Positions 7,948 through 16,389 of a stretch of DNA of 64,000 nt are shown here, piece by piece (position 1 is the stretch's first letter; the number at the start of each line of letters is the position of its first letter). A program made the translations under genes and the position numbers. The stretch is from positions 62,001-126,000 of the forward strand of contig SCQF01000023.1 of assembly GCA_004321905.1 (NCBI GenBank), in the 5' to 3' direction. The notes under the pieces were generated by a model. It saw nothing but the letters and a program-made list of their open reading frames with translations, had not been told where the DNA came from and did no database searches. This stretch comes from Verrucomicrobiota bacterium. GTDB taxonomy: Bacteria > Verrucomicrobiota > Kiritimatiellia > CAIQIC01.

Positions 7948-9065
7948 AAAGTGAAGATCATATAGAATCGCCAATGTGGCTGGATGTTGCACCGCTACTG
8001 GAATTGACGCAGAAGGCGACAGAGGCAGATGTCGAGCTGGCGCTCGCGTCGCGACACATTGGCGATCGCGAGTTTGCCACGTTGCTCGCGCCCACCGCCG
8101 CACCGTTCTTGGAACGGATGGCCCACGCCGCGCAGGCGCTGACGCGCCGCCACTTTGGCCGCACCATCACGCTCTACGCCCCACTCTATCTTTCCAGCTA
8201 CTGCTCCAGCGGTTGCACCTATTGCGGCTTCGCCTCCGACCGCAAGCATCCGCGCCACAAGCTTGGCTTTGACGAATTGGAGGCTGAACTCGGTGCGCTC
8301 AACCGTATGGGCATCGAAGAAGTTTTACTGCTGACCGGCGAGCGTACGCCCGTAGCGGATTTTGATTACATTTTGGAATGCGTCCGCCGTGCCGCCAAGC
8401 ATTTCGCGATGGTCACCATCGAGACTTTTCCGATGACCACCGAGGAATATCGCGCGCTAGTCGCTGCCGGCTGCACGGGCGTGACGCTTTATCAGGAAAC
8501 CTATGACACGGCCGTCTATGCCGGCGTGCACCGCTGGGGCCAGAAACGTAATTTCCTGAATCGGCTGGAGGGGCCGGCGCGCGCGCTCGAAGCCGGTATC
8601 CGCCAAGTGGGCTGTGGCGTGTTGTTGGGACTGGCCGATCCGATCACGGACGTGTTGTGCGTGTACCGTCATGTGGCCGAATTGCAAAAGTGCTACTGGC
8701 GCTCCGGCTTCTCCGTTTCCTTCCCACGTCTGCGCCCGGAAGCCGGCGGATTTCAGCCGATGCGTGCGGTCAGCGACGCACTGCTCGCCCAACTGATTTT
8801 TGCCTTCCGCCTCGCGTTGCCGGAAAATCATCTCGTGCTCTCGACACGCGAACCGGCCAAATTGCGCGATGGCTTTGCCGGTCTCGGCATTTCAAAAATG
8901 AGCGTCGCCAGCCGTACGACCGTCGGCGGCTATGACCACACACCCGCCGACAAGATTGGCCAATTCGAGATCAACGACGCGCGCGGTGTGGATGAATTCT
9001 GCGCGGCGCTACGCACCGTCGGCCTGGAACCGGTGTTCAAAAACTGGGATGCCGCCTACCGCTGA
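7944..9065 (+). CDS. thiH: 2-Iminoacetate synthase ThiH (radical SAM)
   Basis: A 373-residue radical SAM enzyme that cleaves tyrosine to p-cresol and dehydroglycine, the glycine-imine donor for ThiG. The 4Fe-4S motif CSSGCTYC lies at about residue 88 in [15 protein letters not shown]. The C-terminal region [15 protein letters not shown] is typical. The GTG at 7944 overlaps the thiG stop; ATG at 7974 is an alternative. Use of ThiH rather than the oxygen-dependent ThiO suits an anaerobic or facultative life. Confidence 0.95.
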   Translation: MKSEDHIESPMWLDVAPLLELTQKATEADVELALASRHIGDREFATLLAPTAAPFLERMAHAAQALTRRHFGRTITLYAPLYLSSYCSSGCTYCGFASDRKHPRHKLGFDELEAELGALNRMGIEEVLLLTGERTPVADFDYILECVRRAAKHFAMVTIETFPMTTEEYRALVAAGCTGVTLYQETYDTAVYAGVHRWGQKRNFLNRLEGPARALEAGIRQVGCGVLLGLADPITDVLCVYRHVAELQKCYWRSGFSVSFPRLRPEAGGFQPMRAVSDALLAQLIFAFRLALPENHLVLSTREPAKLRDGFAGLGISKMSVASRTTVGGYDHTPADKIGQFEINDARGVDEFCAALRTVGLEPVFKNWDAAYR

Positions 9066-9070
9066 CACCC

Positions 9071-9119
9071 ATTCCAAAGCTTGGAAAAATGATCGTCGTC
9101 ATTTTCCAAGCCTTGGAAA
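9071..9119. repeat. Palindrome pair, 32-bp phase, between convergent thiH and metA
   Basis: ATTCCAAAGCTTGGAAA at 9071-9087 and TTTCCAAGCCTTGGAAA at 9103-9119. The spacer (AATGATCGTCGTCAT) is itself partly self-complementary, so the whole unit can fold as one long hairpin. It ends 4 bp from the metA stop codon. Confidence 0.92.
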
Positions 9120-9123
9120 ACGT

Positions 9124-10038
9124 TCAACCGTGCTTGACCGACATATCGTATTTCGTGGTGAGATAGACGTAGCGAATCCACGCGCTGAAAAATTCGTTAC
9201 GGTTCGCCCGCCAGTGATTCACCGGATTTTGCAGATCAAAATTCACCGGCTCGCCGACATCCGGCCGTTTGGCTTTCCGGTCGCGTTCAGCCTCGAACAC
9301 GATGCGCTGCGAATTATATTCCTGATGACCGAGGTGCATGATGAAGCGATGGTCGGGCGTCTCGAAAATCGTATAACCGGCGTCCTCGGCATAGGCCAGC
9401 AAGTTGATCCGACCGGCCTTCTGTTCTTGTTCCAGCACCTTATCAGCGATGCCGGCGTGCCGGCTTTGCGGGCACGCAAACACGTCATCAAGACCACCAG
9501 TGATCGGGTGATTGCGTTGCAAGTTTTTCGTCGGGAACACACCAAAAACTTTTTTAGGTAAAGCGATTTTTTCGATGCCGACGAATTTGGCCAGCGCGAG
9601 GCCGCCCCAGCAAATGCCGAGCGTGGACGGTATTTTTTTCTGCGCTTCACCGAGAATGCCGGTGAGCTCGTCCCAATAATGAACTTCCTCGTAGGGCATC
9701 TCTTCGACCGGGGCACCGGTGACGATGAGACCGTCGAGAATGCTGTCGCGCATCGCCTCTGCGAACGTCACGTAGTAGCGCGCGAGGTGATGTGGATCGG
9801 CCGTTTTATAAACGTGTGACTCCAGCCGAATCCAGACGGGGACGATCTGCAGGATCGAGAGGCCCAGCGGCAACAACAGATTGAATTCGTACTCCTCCGC
9901 CTTGGGCATGATGTTGAGAATGCCGATCCGTAACGGACGAATATCCTGGTGCCGCGCGGCGGTTTCCGCGATGCACTGCACGCCATTTTTCTCCAGCACC
10001 GACTGGATGTGATAGGCCTTTGGTAATACGACGGTCAT
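9124..10038 (-). CDS. metA: Homoserine O-acyltransferase MetA
   Basis: A 304-residue class I glutamine-amidotransferase-like enzyme that activates homoserine with acetyl- or succinyl-CoA for methionine synthesis. The catalytic Cys is in LGICWGG and the His in HLGHQEYNSQ. TGAPVEEMPYEEVHYWDEL and PQSRHAGI are family signatures. The start at 10038 is chosen because GGGAG lies 6 nt upstream and the protein begins MTVVLPKAYHIQ; an upstream in-frame ATG at 10074 lacks such a site. The acyl donor cannot be told from the sequence by eye. Confidence 0.93.
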   Translation of the reverse strand: MTVVLPKAYHIQSVLEKNGVQCIAETAARHQDIRPLRIGILNIMPKAEEYEFNLLLPLGLSILQIVPVWIRLESHVYKTADPHHLARYYVTFAEAMRDSILDGLIVTGAPVEEMPYEEVHYWDELTGILGEAQKKIPSTLGICWGGLALAKFVGIEKIALPKKVFGVFPTKNLQRNHPITGGLDDVFACPQSRHAGIADKVLEQEQKAGRINLLAYAEDAGYTIFETPDHRFIMHLGHQEYNSQRIVFEAERDRKAKRPDVGEPVNFDLQNPVNHWRANRNEFFSAWIRYVYLTTKYDMSVKHG

Positions 10039-10103
10039 GTTGCTCCCCGCAAAAGTTGGCGCAATATACGCCAAACCGTTCGGAAATAAAACTGGGATGT
10101 TTT

Positions 10104-10952
10104 TCAGCGCTGGTAGGTCGCCGGATCAACAAACGGCAGGTCAACCTGCGGTTTGAATTTTTCGCACTGGCTGTAGAACGCGAGCGGATTATCGAACAAC
10201 AGTTTCTGCACCTGCTGTTCCGTGAAACCCTGCTGCTTCATGAAGCGTGCAACCTTCGGCAAGCTGCACGGATCGCTCACGCCCCAGTCGGCAGAGCTGT
10301 TCACCAACACCTGTTCCAAACCCCACTTCTTGAGGATATCCACCACGCGCTCCGGATTGAGTTTGGAATAGGGATAGACCGTCAGCCCACACCATACCGG
10401 ACGCTTGCGGCTGATATCCATCGTCTGCTCGGTGTTGTGGTCGAGAATGATGCGGTGGTCCTCGTAATCCAGTTCGCGCAGAATATCCAAGGTGCGCTCA
10501 ACACCCTTGCGCTTGCTGACCTCCGGCGTGTCGTGCGGCGAATGGATGATGACGAGCATCCGCCGCGCCTTGGCCATTTCGAGTTGACGCTGGAAGATTT
10601 CTTCCTCGGCGGACGTGATCTTGTTGAACCCGATCTCGCCGATGGCAACGCAGCGCGGATGATCGAGATAGGGTTGCATCCCGTTGAGCACCTCATTGGC
10701 GAGCCCGGTATCCTCGGCCTCCTTCGGATTGACCGCGACGGCGGCGTAGTGGTCAAGGCCATAGCGCTTCGCGCGCCCGGTCTCGAAATCAAGGATGAGC
10801 TGGAAATAGTCCCAAAACGTCCCGGCATAACGTCGCGATGCGCCCAGCCAAAACGACGGTTCCACCGTCACGCGGATGCCCTCGCGATACATGGCGGTGT
10901 AGTCATCCGTCGTCCGCGAATACATGTGAATATGTGGTTCGATAATGGTCAT
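10104..10952 (-). CDS. TatD-like metal-dependent hydrolase
   Basis: A 282-residue amidohydrolase-fold protein. Metal ligands are visible: EPHIHMYSR (HxH) at the N-terminus, GEIGFNK for the bridging acid, VIIHSPHD and ILDHNTEQT for the later His residues. It resembles the TatD relatives found as EboB-type proteins more than the DNase TatD itself, but no other ebo genes are nearby. Substrate unknown. It ends 65 bp from metA and may share its transcript. Confidence 0.8.
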   Translation of the reverse strand: MTIIEPHIHMYSRTTDDYTAMYREGIRVTVEPSFWLGASRRYAGTFWDYFQLILDFETGRAKRYGLDHYAAVAVNPKEAEDTGLANEVLNGMQPYLDHPRCVAIGEIGFNKITSAEEEIFQRQLEMAKARRMLVIIHSPHDTPEVSKRKGVERTLDILRELDYEDHRIILDHNTEQTMDISRKRPVWCGLTVYPYSKLNPERVVDILKKWGLEQVLVNSSADWGVSDPCSLPKVARFMKQQGFTEQQVQKLLFDNPLAFYSQCEKFKPQVDLPFVDPATYQR

Positions 10953-10960
10953 ATTTTTCC

Positions 10961-11888
10961 GCCGCCCTTTCGGGGCTTGTTCTTCCTTTGATTCAACCTA
11001 GGGCTGCGCCCTAGGCTTCGTTCCCTCGCCCCTTCGGGGCGGCTCTACGTTTGTCTTCAATTTTCCCTGCAATCCAGCAAGGAGTTTTTATTTTTCACTG
11101 TCTTTGTTGGGCCAATTCTTTTCTATCACTTACGCCTTGGGCTTTGTTCATTCGCCCCTTCGAGGCTATCCACTCCAATTAATTCCATATTTTGGAATAC
11201 CTGCAAGCATCAGGGCTTGCGGGCGACACCGCGCTGTTTCATATCCGCAGCCCCAACGGGGGCAGCTGGGACCAAGCCTAGGGCACAGCCCTAGGCTTGG
11301 ATGATCCCCGCTCGCAAAGCCCTGAAAGGGCGGCGGGAGCTTAGTCCCATACATAGCGTTCATCAAACTCCAAACCTGTCTTCTTGAAAAACCGTCGCAG
11401 TTCGTCCTGAAAAGGTTCAACGCGATGGTGCTCTTCCTGTTGCCGCACATATTCCAAAATCGCAGGCAGACGCGAGGCAGAAACCGAGAAAGCTCCATAG
11501 CCTGCTTGCCAATGAAAACTCCGATAACCGATGCCTTGAGTCTTGAGCCACTTAGACGAAGACGTTTTCACATCTTCCACAACATGGGCCAAAGCAAGAT
11601 TCTTCGACAGACGAAAGACCAGATGAACATGGTCACAAACCGAGCCGACGCCAAGCATAGGGCACTCTACCTGTCGTAAGATTCCTCCCAGATAGCTATG
11701 CAGGTGCTCACGATCTTCGCTTCGGAGAACAGGCTCACGATTTTTTGCCGAGAAAATCAGGTGGACATAAAGCTGGGCCAAGGATTGTGGCATTTGAATT
11801 TCTACCGCCCTTTCAGGGCTTATCCTTCATTCTTCCTATTCAGCCTAGGGCTGCGCCCTAGGCTTTGCTCCTTAGCCCTTTTGGGGCC
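10961..11888. mobile_element. RAYT transposase unit with flanking palindrome clusters
   Basis: Three palindrome clusters surround the transposase gene. Cluster 1 (10961-11043) has CCGCCCTTTCGGGGC, CCTAGGGCTGCGCCCTAGG and CGCCCCTTCGGGGCG. Cluster 3 (11804-11888) has the same order and orientation. Cluster 2 (11274-11331) is inverted, with AAGCCTAGGGCACAGCCC then GCCCTGAAAGGGC. A solitary CGCCCCTTCGAGGC lies at 11153. This is the BIME-like setting expected of REP-associated transposases. Outside the clusters, 11044-11340 holds nothing recognisable. Confidence 0.75.
11341..11793 (-). CDS. REP-associated tyrosine transposase (IS200-like Y1 family)
   Basis: A 150-residue single-strand DNA transposase of the IS200/TnpA-REP type. 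The HUH metal site is DHVHLVF, and the likely catalytic Tyr is in WQAGYGAFSVS. The start MPQSLAQLYVHLIFSAKNR is characteristic. RAYTs are usually single-copy domesticated enzymes linked to the REP palindromes around them, as seen here. There are no terminal inverted repeats or accessory TnpB. Confidence 0.88.
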   Translation of the reverse strand: MPQSLAQLYVHLIFSAKNREPVLRSEDREHLHSYLGGILRQVECPMLGVGSVCDHVHLVFRLSKNLALAHVVEDVKTSSSKWLKTQGIGYRSFHWQAGYGAFSVSASRLPAILEYVRQQEEHHRVEPFQDELRRFFKKTGLEFDERYVWD

Positions 11889-11912
11889 AATCATCATGCA
11901 CCGCCACAAAGC

Positions 11913-12929
11913 TTACAGCAGCGACGACTGTTTGCCACCCGGCTTCAGACCAAACTTAGCGTAAGCGCGGTCGGTGGCGACGCGGCCCTGCGGTGTACGG
12001 TGGAGATAACCTTCCATGATGAGGTACGGCTCGTAAACTTCCTCCAAGGTGTCGGCTTCCTCGCCCACCGAAACCGCGAGCGAGCTGACACCCACCGGCC
12101 CGCCGCCGAACTTCTGGATGATCGTCTCCAAAATGCGCTTATCCATTTCGTCGAGACCATGCTCATCAATATCAAGCATCGCGAGCGCTTTGTCGGCCAC
12201 GTCCTTGGTAATCTTGTTGCCGGCCTTGACCTGCGCGTAGTCGCGCACCCAGCGCAATAGACTATTGGCAATACGTGGTGTACCCCGCGCGCGCCCGGCA
12301 ATCTCCCGCGCACCGGCCTCGTCCACATCCACATTCAAAATCCGCGCCGAGCGCGTGATGATGGACTGCAAATCTTTGGCGCTGTAGTAGTCCAGTCGCG
12401 CGTTCAATCCAAAACGCGAGCGCAGTGGCGCGGTCAGCAACCCGCTACGCGTCGTCGCGCCGATCAGTGTGAAGCGCGGCAAATTCAGCCGGACGCTACG
12501 CGCATGCGGGCCTTGGTCAATCATGATATCAATGACGAAGTCCTCCATCGCCGAGTAGAGATATTCTTCCACCGCCTTCTGCATCCGGTGGATTTCGTCA
12601 ATGAAGAGCACGTCGCCACGCTCCATGCTGGTCAGCAACCCCGCGAGGTCGCCGGGCTTATCAATCACCGGCCCGCTGGTCGCCTTGAGGTTGGCACCCA
12701 TCGCCTCGGCGAGGATGTTCGCCAGCGTCGTCTTACCCAGCCCCGGCGGACCGGAAAGCAAAACGTGGTCAAGCACATCGCCGCGACCCTTCGCCGCCTC
12801 AACGAAAAGCTCCAATCGCTCACGCACCTTATGCTGACCCACAAAGTCGGTGAACCGCGCCGGGCGCAGAGTGATATCGAACTCCACGTCCTTCTTGTTC
12901 AACGTCTCGCTGACGAAATGTTCGCTCAT
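11913..12929 (-). CDS. ruvB: Holliday junction branch migration helicase RuvB
   Basis: A 338-residue AAA+ motor that works with RuvA and RuvC in recombinational repair. Walker [10 protein letters not shown], Walker [10 protein letters not shown], sensor [11 protein letters not shown] and the arginine-finger region GATTRSG are present, with a winged-helix C-terminal domain ([17 protein letters not shown]). I use the ATG at 12929; a TTG at 12938 would lie inside a palindrome. Normally ruvA lies just upstream, but here it is 6.6 kb away. Confidence 0.97.
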   Translation of the reverse strand: MSEHFVSETLNKKDVEFDITLRPARFTDFVGQHKVRERLELFVEAAKGRGDVLDHVLLSGPPGLGKTTLANILAEAMGANLKATSGPVIDKPGDLAGLLTSMERGDVLFIDEIHRMQKAVEEYLYSAMEDFVIDIMIDQGPHARSVRLNLPRFTLIGATTRSGLLTAPLRSRFGLNARLDYYSAKDLQSIITRSARILNVDVDEAGAREIAGRARGTPRIANSLLRWVRDYAQVKAGNKITKDVADKALAMLDIDEHGLDEMDKRILETIIQKFGGGPVGVSSLAVSVGEEADTLEEVYEPYLIMEGYLHRTPQGRVATDRAYAKFGLKPGGKQSSLL

Positions 12930-12931
12930 GT

Positions 12932-13012
12932 TTTCCAATCCTTGGAAACCCCGACAGTTATTTTCTCCAAGGCTTGGAAAAAATCAGCCCGCGTGTTTCC
13001 AAAGTTCGGAAA
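12932..13012. repeat. Three palindromes in 32-bp register upstream of ruvB
   Basis: TTTCCAATCCTTGGAAA at 12932, TCTCCAAGGCTTGGAAA at 12964 and TTTCCAAAGTTCGGAAA at 12996, each exactly 32 bp after the last. This is the only three-copy array in the window. It begins 3 bp from the ruvB start codon. Confidence 0.93.
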
Positions 13013-13021
13013 GTGTAACCG

Positions 13022-13045
13022 CCCGCGCGGAATTTGCCAGCCGGA
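13022..13045 (+). repeat. 24-bp direct repeat, left copy
   Basis: Identical to 13946-13969; it starts CCCGCGCGGAATTTGCC and ends AGCCGGA. The two copies bracket the methyltransferase gene, 924 bp apart. Confidence 0.85.
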
Positions 13046-13066
13046 GTTTTACATCCGCCGCGCGCG

Positions 13067-13894
13067 CTAGGCGCCGGACCCGCCCGCGACGCGCGCGGTA
13101 ATCGGCGGTGACGTGTTGGGCGGCCAGAGAATCCCATGCGCCTCATCGGGTTCGTCATGAAACTGAATATCCATAAACCCAGCCTGCTCCAAGTTACGGA
13201 CAATGCCGGCGCGTGAAAAAAGACGCATCTCCAAAGTCGCGCCCGCGCCGCCATGAAAGACCAGATTGTGGAATTCCTGTTGCCGCCCATCGGCGGTACG
13301 GTTGTGTAGCACGGCGTTGGGGTGGCCGGAATGCAGCACTTCAAAATCATACAGATCAGGGAAATGCTCCCGCGTCTCGCCTTCCATCACCCAGGGAACG
13401 GTGAGCAGAAAGAGCCCTCCCGGCTTGAGCAACCGCCGCGCATTGATAAAGGCAAGCGCAACCGGCGGCGCAACGTGCTCTAACACATCTGATGAGATTA
13501 GGAAATCCAACGTATTGCACTGATCATCCGGTATATTGGTAATATCAAGCTGCGGTTCTTTATGATAAAAAGTATTGGTATAATTCAAGCAACGCGTCAA
13601 GGGACGAGCGTAGCCACCCCAGTCGCTCATCCCCGCTCCACGCAATGTTTTGCGTAGTGGAAAATCAGGCAGGGCTATGTTGTCGCCGAAGCAGTGCAGT
13701 GCCAAGAGGCGGATGACGGCGCGGAAACGAACCGTCGAGCCACAACGCGGACACGATGGTAATTCCCGCCCAATTGCCGCCAGCGCCCGCACACAATATC
13801 GCCCGCAAATGTTACACTGGAAGGCAAGTTGCCCATCGCACACCTCCCCAGCCTCTCGCCGTCGTCGCAGCCACCATTTCATTATACTGTGCAT
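13067..13894 (-). CDS. Class I SAM-dependent methyltransferase with Cys-pair zinc finger
   Basis: A 275-residue protein. Residues about 26-52 carry CNICGRY..CPRCGS, a likely zinc ribbon. The methyltransferase part shows LDFLISSDVLEHVAPP (the acidic loop/DxLEH motif of Methyltransf_11-like folds) and LLKPGGLFLLTVPW. The start at 13894 has an unusually strong repeated GGAGGA just upstream. Such enzymes often modify sugars or surface polymers, but the substrate here is unknown. It is flanked by a perfect 24-bp direct repeat. Confidence 0.78.
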   Translation of the reverse strand: MHSIMKWWLRRRREAGEVCDGQLAFQCNICGRYCVRALAAIGRELPSCPRCGSTVRFRAVIRLLALHCFGDNIALPDFPLRKTLRGAGMSDWGGYARPLTRCLNYTNTFYHKEPQLDITNIPDDQCNTLDFLISSDVLEHVAPPVALAFINARRLLKPGGLFLLTVPWVMEGETREHFPDLYDFEVLHSGHPNAVLHNRTADGRQQEFHNLVFHGGAGATLEMRLFSRAGIVRNLEQAGFMDIQFHDEPDEAHGILWPPNTSPPITARVAGGSGA

Positions 13895-13945
13895 TTCCTC
13901 CTCCTCCTCCTCTCTGTCTAGTTCGACATTTCAAAAGCCCAACCA

Positions 13946-13969
13946 CCCGCGCGGAATTTGCCAGCCGGA
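13946..13969 (+). repeat. 24-bp direct repeat, right copy
   Basis: Exact copy of 13022-13045, upstream of the methyltransferase gene and beside the end of the polysaccharide-enzyme operon. Confidence 0.85.
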
Positions 13970-13998
13970 ATTTCAGCCGGTCACAATATGAACAAACA

Positions 13999-16389
13999 TT
14001 ACGGGGCCGCAAGTTTTGTGCCTGTGATCCTGAAAAGTACGGGACGTTCATCCGGTCCGGAGTCGATCAGGCGTCCATCCGGAAGCTCCGCCCGGATGAG
14101 AGGATAGCGCCGGGCTGGAGGCGGCAGTTTGCGCGTATAATCGAACCGGAAGTCGTTGATGAGATCGGCCAGCGTCACATCGCTTGAGTTCCGGATGATG
14201 AACTTTCCGGTCTTCGTGAAAAATCCCGGCCCGCCGTAGCCGGCAACCAGAATATTCGATGAATCCGAAACGCGGAGGATCGTCGAGTATCCTTCGTTCT
14301 TAATGCCGTAGATGGCAATGTTGTGCGCATTTTTCATTTCCACCTCGGCCAGGCCGCAACAGTATTGGAGGTGTGCGTGATAGATGGAAAACGGGCCGCC
14401 GGTGTTTTCAATCAGAATACGGCGGCTGTTCGGGCCGTGCAGCCGTCCGTCGAGGGCATAGAACGGATACCAGCCGCCCGCGCCGTGACCGTGCACGCGG
14501 TAGAGCGGCCAGTCCGGCGTGCCGCCGGTGTCGTTTTTCGTGTAGAAATCGTCATGGGGTTTCTGCGCCCCGGGGACATTGTGCCTGACCCCGTTCATGT
14601 ATTCGCTCAAGGGGTTGACCTGTTCCCAGGTCCAGTTGAGCCAGGGTCGAAGCCCGGCGGCGAGCGGCACCAGTTCGTTTTCGGTGTAACCCGTAATCGA
14701 GTTCACACTGCGGAGCAGAGATCTGCCGCCGCACATCCAGTCCAGCACGGAAGCGGCCTTCACATCCTCGCGCGGCATAAAGACGCTGAAGAAGGCAAGC
14801 TGTGTCGCCGCATCTGCCGTATCGGCGGTGCGGAGCGCCGGCTGCGGCTTCGCGGGATCGTTGAAATCGCCGCCCTCGACCAGAACGGGGCAGATCATCG
14901 AATACGACGGACTGATGCCGATGAGCTGTGTGCGGGGCTTTAACTGCAACGTTTTGGAAATACGGTAAGCGCCTTTCGGCAGAAACAGCGCCTGATTTTC
15001 GTCAATCGCACGCTGCAGGGCGGCAGTATCGTCGGCCTTGCCGTCACCCTTGGCGCAATATGGAGCGTCCTTGACATTAATGACGCCCGGCTGGTTCCAC
15101 GCCGGAAACGCGGTATCGTCCCACAAGATGTGTCGCGTGCGAAGATCGGCGGGCGGCGCGGCCTCGGCCACCACCTGGCTGACGATGCCGTTGGTTTTGA
15201 CGCCGTCGCTAAAGATCGAGGCCGGACCCTTGTCGTAATCAAACGATGCGGCCAGTTCGACGACATGATTCCATCCGCCGGAAGCAGCCGGTGTCACCCC
15301 GCCATGCTGACTTGAAACCAAAATCGGCCCGGCGCTGCGAACCCATGTGTTGCGCAAGTAGGCGGCGCTTTTTGCATTGATCGCCGGGACCGGATCCTTG
15401 CCGGAAGCGCAATCAATCCGGCAATCCACCAGCGAAATACTGCCATCGTTGGCCCCCGTGGAGCGCACGGCGGCCGCATGATCAGGCAGTTCGAACTCGC
15501 AACCGACCAGCGTCAGAGAACCCCGCTGCTGGTAGTGGATCGCGACCTCACGCTGGCCGCTGAAGCGGCAGCCGACCAGCGTGGAACTCGGCTCGACCGA
15601 GTTCAGCATGGCACCGATCTGTCCGCCCCGAACCGTCAGGTTGAAAACCGCGCCGCCGCTTCCCGGAGCGCCCAGCAGACCGGTGTAACCGTCGCCCGCT
15701 TCCAGCGTGCAGTCCTGAATCGTGGAGCCTTCGGCGGCTCCGAAAGACACCGCCGCCGCGCCGGGATTGCCGGAACCGATGCGGACATCAATCCCGTAAA
15801 GCGTCTGATGGTATCCCGTCTGCGGAACATCGCGCCGCAGCGGGGCTTCCGGTTTTTCGCGGCTCCACGCTCTGGAATAAAAATCGAGAACACGCTTGGG
15901 TCTGGCCGGGTTATCAAAGCCCGGTGAGTTTGGCGCCAGCACGATGCACGGGCGCCGGCTTCCCTGGCGCTCGCCGATCAGCACGCACGGCCACGTTTCG
16001 GTGAACGGCAGGTACTTGTTGTTCGGAGTGCGCTCGTCCGACCACCCGCCCGGACAGGGGATCGTATCGCTGACGGTGTAGGCGCCGAGCGGAAACCAGA
16101 CCGCGAGTTTATGATGCCGGACGAAGAACACCGCATCGGCAATCGCTTTGGTGGAATCCTTGACTCCGGATGGATCGGCGCTGAACGGAGGTTTGGTGAC
16201 GTCGATGAATCCCGTGCGCAGCAGCGTCTGCTCCGGCAGCGCGTTCAGGGCCGCCACATCATCAACATTGATGCCCAGCGGGTCGTCCGTCCGGAACAGC
16301 GCGGAAGCCGCTGCGCCGGCGGCCGGCATTGCGCCCGGCGAAGCCAGCAACAGAGCGGCGAACAAAGACAGCCGGATTTGTGTTTTCAT
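13999..16389 (-). CDS. Secreted right-handed beta-helix protein (pectate-lyase-like, two repeats)
   Basis: A 796-residue exported protein, probably a polysaccharide lyase or hydrolase. A signal peptide (LFAALLLASPGAMPAAGA) is followed by two copies of the pectate-lyase-superfamily entry motif: DVTKPPFSADPSGVKDSTKA near residue 65 and GVINVKDAPYCAKGDGKADD near residue 430, each with a following LPKGAY/FPLGAY strand. This tandem arrangement resembles GH55-type double beta-helices. The start overlaps the GH78 stop by ATGA, so the two are coupled. Substrate and catalytic residues cannot be fixed by eye. Confidence 0.8.
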   Translation of the reverse strand: MKTQIRLSLFAALLLASPGAMPAAGAAASALFRTDDPLGINVDDVAALNALPEQTLLRTGFIDVTKPPFSADPSGVKDSTKAIADAVFFVRHHKLAVWFPLGAYTVSDTIPCPGGWSDERTPNNKYLPFTETWPCVLIGERQGSRRPCIVLAPNSPGFDNPARPKRVLDFYSRAWSREKPEAPLRRDVPQTGYHQTLYGIDVRIGSGNPGAAAVSFGAAEGSTIQDCTLEAGDGYTGLLGAPGSGGAVFNLTVRGGQIGAMLNSVEPSSTLVGCRFSGQREVAIHYQQRGSLTLVGCEFELPDHAAAVRSTGANDGSISLVDCRIDCASGKDPVPAINAKSAAYLRNTWVRSAGPILVSSQHGGVTPAASGGWNHVVELAASFDYDKGPASIFSDGVKTNGIVSQVVAEAAPPADLRTRHILWDDTAFPAWNQPGVINVKDAPYCAKGDGKADDTAALQRAIDENQALFLPKGAYRISKTLQLKPRTQLIGISPSYSMICPVLVEGGDFNDPAKPQPALRTADTADAATQLAFFSVFMPREDVKAASVLDWMCGGRSLLRSVNSITGYTENELVPLAAGLRPWLNWTWEQVNPLSEYMNGVRHNVPGAQKPHDDFYTKNDTGGTPDWPLYRVHGHGAGGWYPFYALDGRLHGPNSRRILIENTGGPFSIYHAHLQYCCGLAEVEMKNAHNIAIYGIKNEGYSTILRVSDSSNILVAGYGGPGFFTKTGKFIIRNSSDVTLADLINDFRFDYTRKLPPPARRYPLIRAELPDGRLIDSGPDERPVLFRITGTKLAAP

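Noticed and set aside
10038-10103. SAM-type riboswitch before metA
   Set aside because: The leader to the TatD-like gene is short and shows none of the conserved SAM-I or SAM-II blocks.
12932-13012. The three-copy palindrome set as a small CRISPR array
   Set aside because: A 17-bp repeat with 15-bp spacers, usually only two copies, with decayed repeats and dispersed over the chromosome. This does not fit CRISPR.
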